64,000 bases of DNA from Caldilineaceae bacterium. Its GTDB lineage: Bacteria; Chloroflexota; Anaerolineae; Caldilineales; Caldilineaceae. This document shows positions 61,366-64,000 of the stretch, in pieces; the stretch's first letter is position 1, and each line of letters opens with the position of its first letter. Location of the stretch: NCBI GenBank assembly GCA_020846635.1, contig JADLDO010000049.1, positions 1 through 64,000 of the forward strand, written 5' to 3'. The translations under genes and the position numbers were made by a program. Under the pieces are notes generated by a model. The model was not told where the DNA came from and made no database searches. It saw only the letters and a list, made by a program, of their open reading frames with translations.

Positions 61366-64000
61366 CTATGCATACGCCTCAATCGGCGGGCAGGTGCAGA
61401 TCAAGTTGCGGTCGCCATAGACACTGTCAATGCGTCCCACCGCGGGCCAGAACTTGAATTCCCGGCTAAACGCCGTGGGATAGGCAGCCTCCTCACGGCT
61501 GTAAGGCCGATCCCACACATCGGCACTCACCACTTGCGCCGGATGCGGTGCGCCCTTGAGCAAATTCTGCTCCGGGTCTGCCGCGCCACTCTCTATTGCC
61601 CGAATCTCCTCGCGAATCGCAATCATCGCATCACAGAAGCGGTCGATCTCCGCCAGCGATTCGCTCTCCGTCGGCTCAATCATCAGCGTCCCCGGCACCG
61701 GGAAGGACATCGTCGGCGCATGGAAGCCATAGTCCATCAGCCGCTTGGCAATGTCATCGACCTCAATCCCCGCCTCCTTCAGCGGGCGCACATCCACGAT
61801 GCACTCATGCGCCACATAGCCATGATCCCCGCGATATAAAACCGGGTAGTGGGGCTGAAGCCGAGCCGCAATGTAGTTGGCATTGAGGATGGCGATCCGG
61901 GTCGCCTCCGTGAGCCCGCTGGCTCCCATCATCGCAATATAGGCATAGGAGATCGGCAGGATGCTGGGGCTGCCCCACGGCGCAGCCGAAACCGTCGCCG
62001 CAGCCTGCTCGCCGCCCACACCCTCCACCAGCGGATGCCCTGGCAGGAAAGGTGCGAGGTGGGCAGCAACCCCAATCGGCCCCATCCCAGGCCCACCACC
62101 GCCATGCGGAATACAAAAGGTCTTGTGCAAATTCAGATGACAGACATCGGCCCCAATATCGCCGGGACGGCACAGCCCGACCTGTGCATTCATATTCGCC
62201 CCATCCATGTAGACCTGCCCGCCCTGCTCATGCACAATACGGCAGAGTTCGACAATGCCTTCTTCAAAGACACCATGCGTGGAAGGGTAGGTGACCATAA
62301 TGGCCGCCAAATTGTCGCTGTGCTGGGCAGCCTTAGCGCGCAGATCGTCCAGATCCACGTTGCCCCGCTCGTCACAGGCAACGACCACCACCTCCATCCC
62401 TGCCATCACCGCGCTGGCTGGGTTCGTACCGTGGGCAGAGGAAGGGATCAGACAGACACGCCGGTGGTCATCACCGCGGCTGAGATGATAGGCGCGGATC
62501 GCAAGCAGCCCTGCATACTCCCCCTGTGAACCGGCGTTCGGTTGCAGCGAAACCGCGGCGAACCCTGTGATCTCCGCCAGCGCCGCCTCCAAAAGCGTAA
62601 AGAGTTCGGTATACCCTTCCGCCTGGCTGCGCGGCACAAATGGATGCAGCTTGCCGAATTCGGGCCAGGTGATCGGAATCATCTCCGTCGTGGCATTGAG
62701 CTTCATCGTACACGACCCCAACGGGATCATCGCCTGTGCCAACGATAAGTCACGGCTTTGCAGCCGATAGATATAGCGCAGCATTTCCGTCTCAGTGTGA
62801 TACCGGTTAAAGACAGGATGCGTCAGATAGGTGCTGGTGCGGGCGAAAGCTGCGCTATACTCGGCGTTGACCTCTGCCGCGATCTCCTCCAGCCCGACCA
62901 CATCCGCTGCACCAAAGATGGCAAGCAGCGTCCGCAGTTCCTCCACCGTGGTCGCCTCGTCCAATGCCACGCCCACCGCGCCATCCGCATAAGCGCGCAA
63001 ATTCACCCGCTGCGCCTCTGCTGCTTCGATCAACTCCGCCTGGCGGTATGGCCCCCCGCTAATCTTGAGCGTATCAAAAACTGGCCCCTCGTTGACCTCA
63101 TACCCCAACTGGCGCAAGAGATGGGCCAGCGTAGCCGTCAGCAGCCGCACACGCGCGGCGATACGCCGTATCCCCTCCGGCCCATGATAGACCGCATACA
63201 TCGAAGCCATAATCGCCAGCAGCACCTGCGCGGTGCAGATATTGCTGGTCGCCTTGTCACGACGGATATGCTGTTCGCGCGTTTGCAGCGCCAAGCGCAA
63301 CGCCGGGTTGCCCAGACTATCCACCGACACACCCACCAACCGCCCTGGCATAATCCGCTTGAGATCATCGCGTGTCGCCATGAACGCAGCGTGAGGCCCC
63401 CCATAGCCCATTGGTACGCCAAAACGCTGGCTTGAACCAATCGCAATGTCTGCGCCAAACTCGCCGGGAGACGTCAGCAGCGCCAGCGCCAACAGATCAG
63501 TCGCCACGACCACCAACGCCCCTGCCGCATGGGCCTTTTCGACAAATGCCCGCCAATCGACAATGTTCCCCTCCGTGTCAGGGTACTGAACCAGCGTGCC
63601 AAAGGTTTCCTGGTCAAACTCATAGCCCTGGGCATCGCCTACAACCACGTCGATCCCCAACGGTTCGGCGCGACTTTGCACCACGGCAATGGTTTGCGGA
63701 TGGCACTTGTCGGAGACAAAGAAAGTATTGGCGTGGCCGCGCTTTTGGGCGCGCTTGCACATGGTCATCGCTTCCGCAGCGGCGGTGGCCTCATCCAAGA
63801 GCGAAGCATTGGCAATGTCCAGCCCGGTTAAGTCCGAAACCATTGTCTGAAAATTGAGCAGTGCCTCCAGCCGCCCCTGAGCAATCTCCGGCTGATAGGG
63901 TGTATAAGCCGTGTACCAACCCGGATTCTCTAATACGTTACGCAGGATCACCCCAGGTGTCAGCGTCTCATAATAGCCCATGCCCAAATAGGAGCGATAG
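61366..64000 (-). CDS. gcvP: Glycine dehydrogenase (P-protein), 5' end beyond the window
   Basis: About 878 residues of the glycine cleavage P-protein, with the N-terminal 80 or so residues beyond the right edge: the frame is still open at 64000 ([21 protein letters not shown]). It has [31 protein letters not shown], the N-terminal half, and the PLP lysine in [24 protein letters not shown] in the C-terminal half. It decarboxylates glycine and passes the aminomethyl group to GcvH. The long single chain (N- and C-halves fused) contrasts with the split gcvPA/gcvPB of many Firmicutes. A glycine riboswitch, if any, would lie outside. Confidence 0.95.
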   Translation of the reverse strand, partial: YRSYLGMGYYETLTPGVILRNVLENPGWYTAYTPYQPEIAQGRLEALLNFQTMVSDLTGLDIANASLLDEATAAAEAMTMCKRAQKRGHANTFFVSDKCHPQTIAVVQSRAEPLGIDVVVGDAQGYEFDQETFGTLVQYPDTEGNIVDWRAFVEKAHAAGALVVVATDLLALALLTSPGEFGADIAIGSSQRFGVPMGYGGPHAAFMATRDDLKRIMPGRLVGVSVDSLGNPALRLALQTREQHIRRDKATSNICTAQVLLAIMASMYAVYHGPEGIRRIAARVRLLTATLAHLLRQLGYEVNEGPVFDTLKISGGPYRQAELIEAAEAQRVNLRAYADGAVGVALDEATTVEELRTLLAIFGAADVVGLEEIAAEVNAEYSAAFARTSTYLTHPVFNRYHTETEMLRYIYRLQSRDLSLAQAMIPLGSCTMKLNATTEMIPITWPEFGKLHPFVPRSQAEGYTELFTLLEAALAEITGFAAVSLQPNAGSQGEYAGLLAIRAYHLSRGDDHRRVCLIPSSAHGTNPASAVMAGMEVVVVACDERGNVDLDDLRAKAAQHSDNLAAIMVTYPSTHGVFEEGIVELCRIVHEQGGQVYMDGANMNAQVGLCRPGDIGADVCHLNLHKTFCIPHGGGGPGMGPIGVAAHLAPFLPGHPLVEGVGGEQAAATVSAAPWGSPSILPISYAYIAMMGASGLTEATRIAILNANYIAARLQPHYPVLYRGDHGYVAHECIVDVRPLKEAGIEVDDIAKRLMDYGFHAPTMSFPVPGTLMIEPTESESLAEIDRFCDAMIAIREEIRAIESGAADPEQNLLKGAPHPAQVVSADVWDRPYSREEAAYPTAFSREFKFWPAVGRIDSVYGDRNLICTCPPIEAYA

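Overview
The window looks like chromosome of a Chloroflexota bacterium, probably from the Anaerolineae/Caldilineae side. This is inferred from gene content (bacterial Pnkp/Hen1 RNA repair pair, fused glycyl-tRNA synthetase, many exported proteins with SH3, LysM or Pro/Thr/Ala-rich linkers, no outer-membrane genes seen) and fairly high GC; no rRNA is present to prove it.

Region 1 (1-10470) is the integrase-proximal part of an integrative element. A tyrosine recombinase lies immediately downstream of the 3' end of a tRNA-Val(CAC) gene, the usual arrangement for a tRNA-integrated element. A leftward run of small, tightly packed, often ATGA-overlapping genes starts at a near-consensus promoter at 9018-9046. 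It encodes an SSB-like protein with an SSB-type acidic tip, a stand-alone PolX/Pol beta-like nucleotidyltransferase, a DEDDy exonuclease, two DUF4326 proteins and many unknowns. A Panacea/RelE-type toxin-antitoxin pair sits at the far left. The other attachment site is not in the window, and no capsid, terminase or conjugation genes are visible.

Region 2 (10.5-21 kb) holds three tandem paralogous exported proteins with SH3 and glycosidase-like barrels (one with an added GH18-like domain), a membrane-anchored helical-repeat protein, and a long gene-poor stretch. That stretch contains a promoter, a strong 5' inverted repeat, about 390 nt without an ORF, and an intrinsic terminator: a candidate structured RNA just upstream of a small SWIM zinc-finger protein.

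Region 3 (21-38.9 kb) is mostly rightward housekeeping and metabolism: a flippase/LPG-synthase-like membrane protein with UDP-glucose dehydrogenase; an active/inactive M16 peptidase pair with AcpS; homocysteine methyltransferase; a site-2-type protease; fused GlyQS; a D-2-hydroxyacid dehydrogenase; a RidA-like protein; a three-subunit molybdenum hydroxylase; and a GNAT protein.

Region 4 (39-53.8 kb) has two exported proteins (a duplicated beta domain; LysM plus PA14), two metallo-beta-lactamase-fold enzymes, adenine deaminase, two aminotransferases, TSUP and TerC membrane proteins, a DUF4349 lipoprotein, an MFS transporter and an MmcQ/YjbR protein.

Region 5 (53.8-64 kb) has the RNA repair operon hen1-pnkp, a large secreted protein with carboxypeptidase-regulatory-like and BNR-like repeats, a Mug-type DNA glycosylase, a DinB-fold protein, and gcvP running off the right edge. 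Intergenic gaps often carry long perfect hairpins, some with shared sequence.
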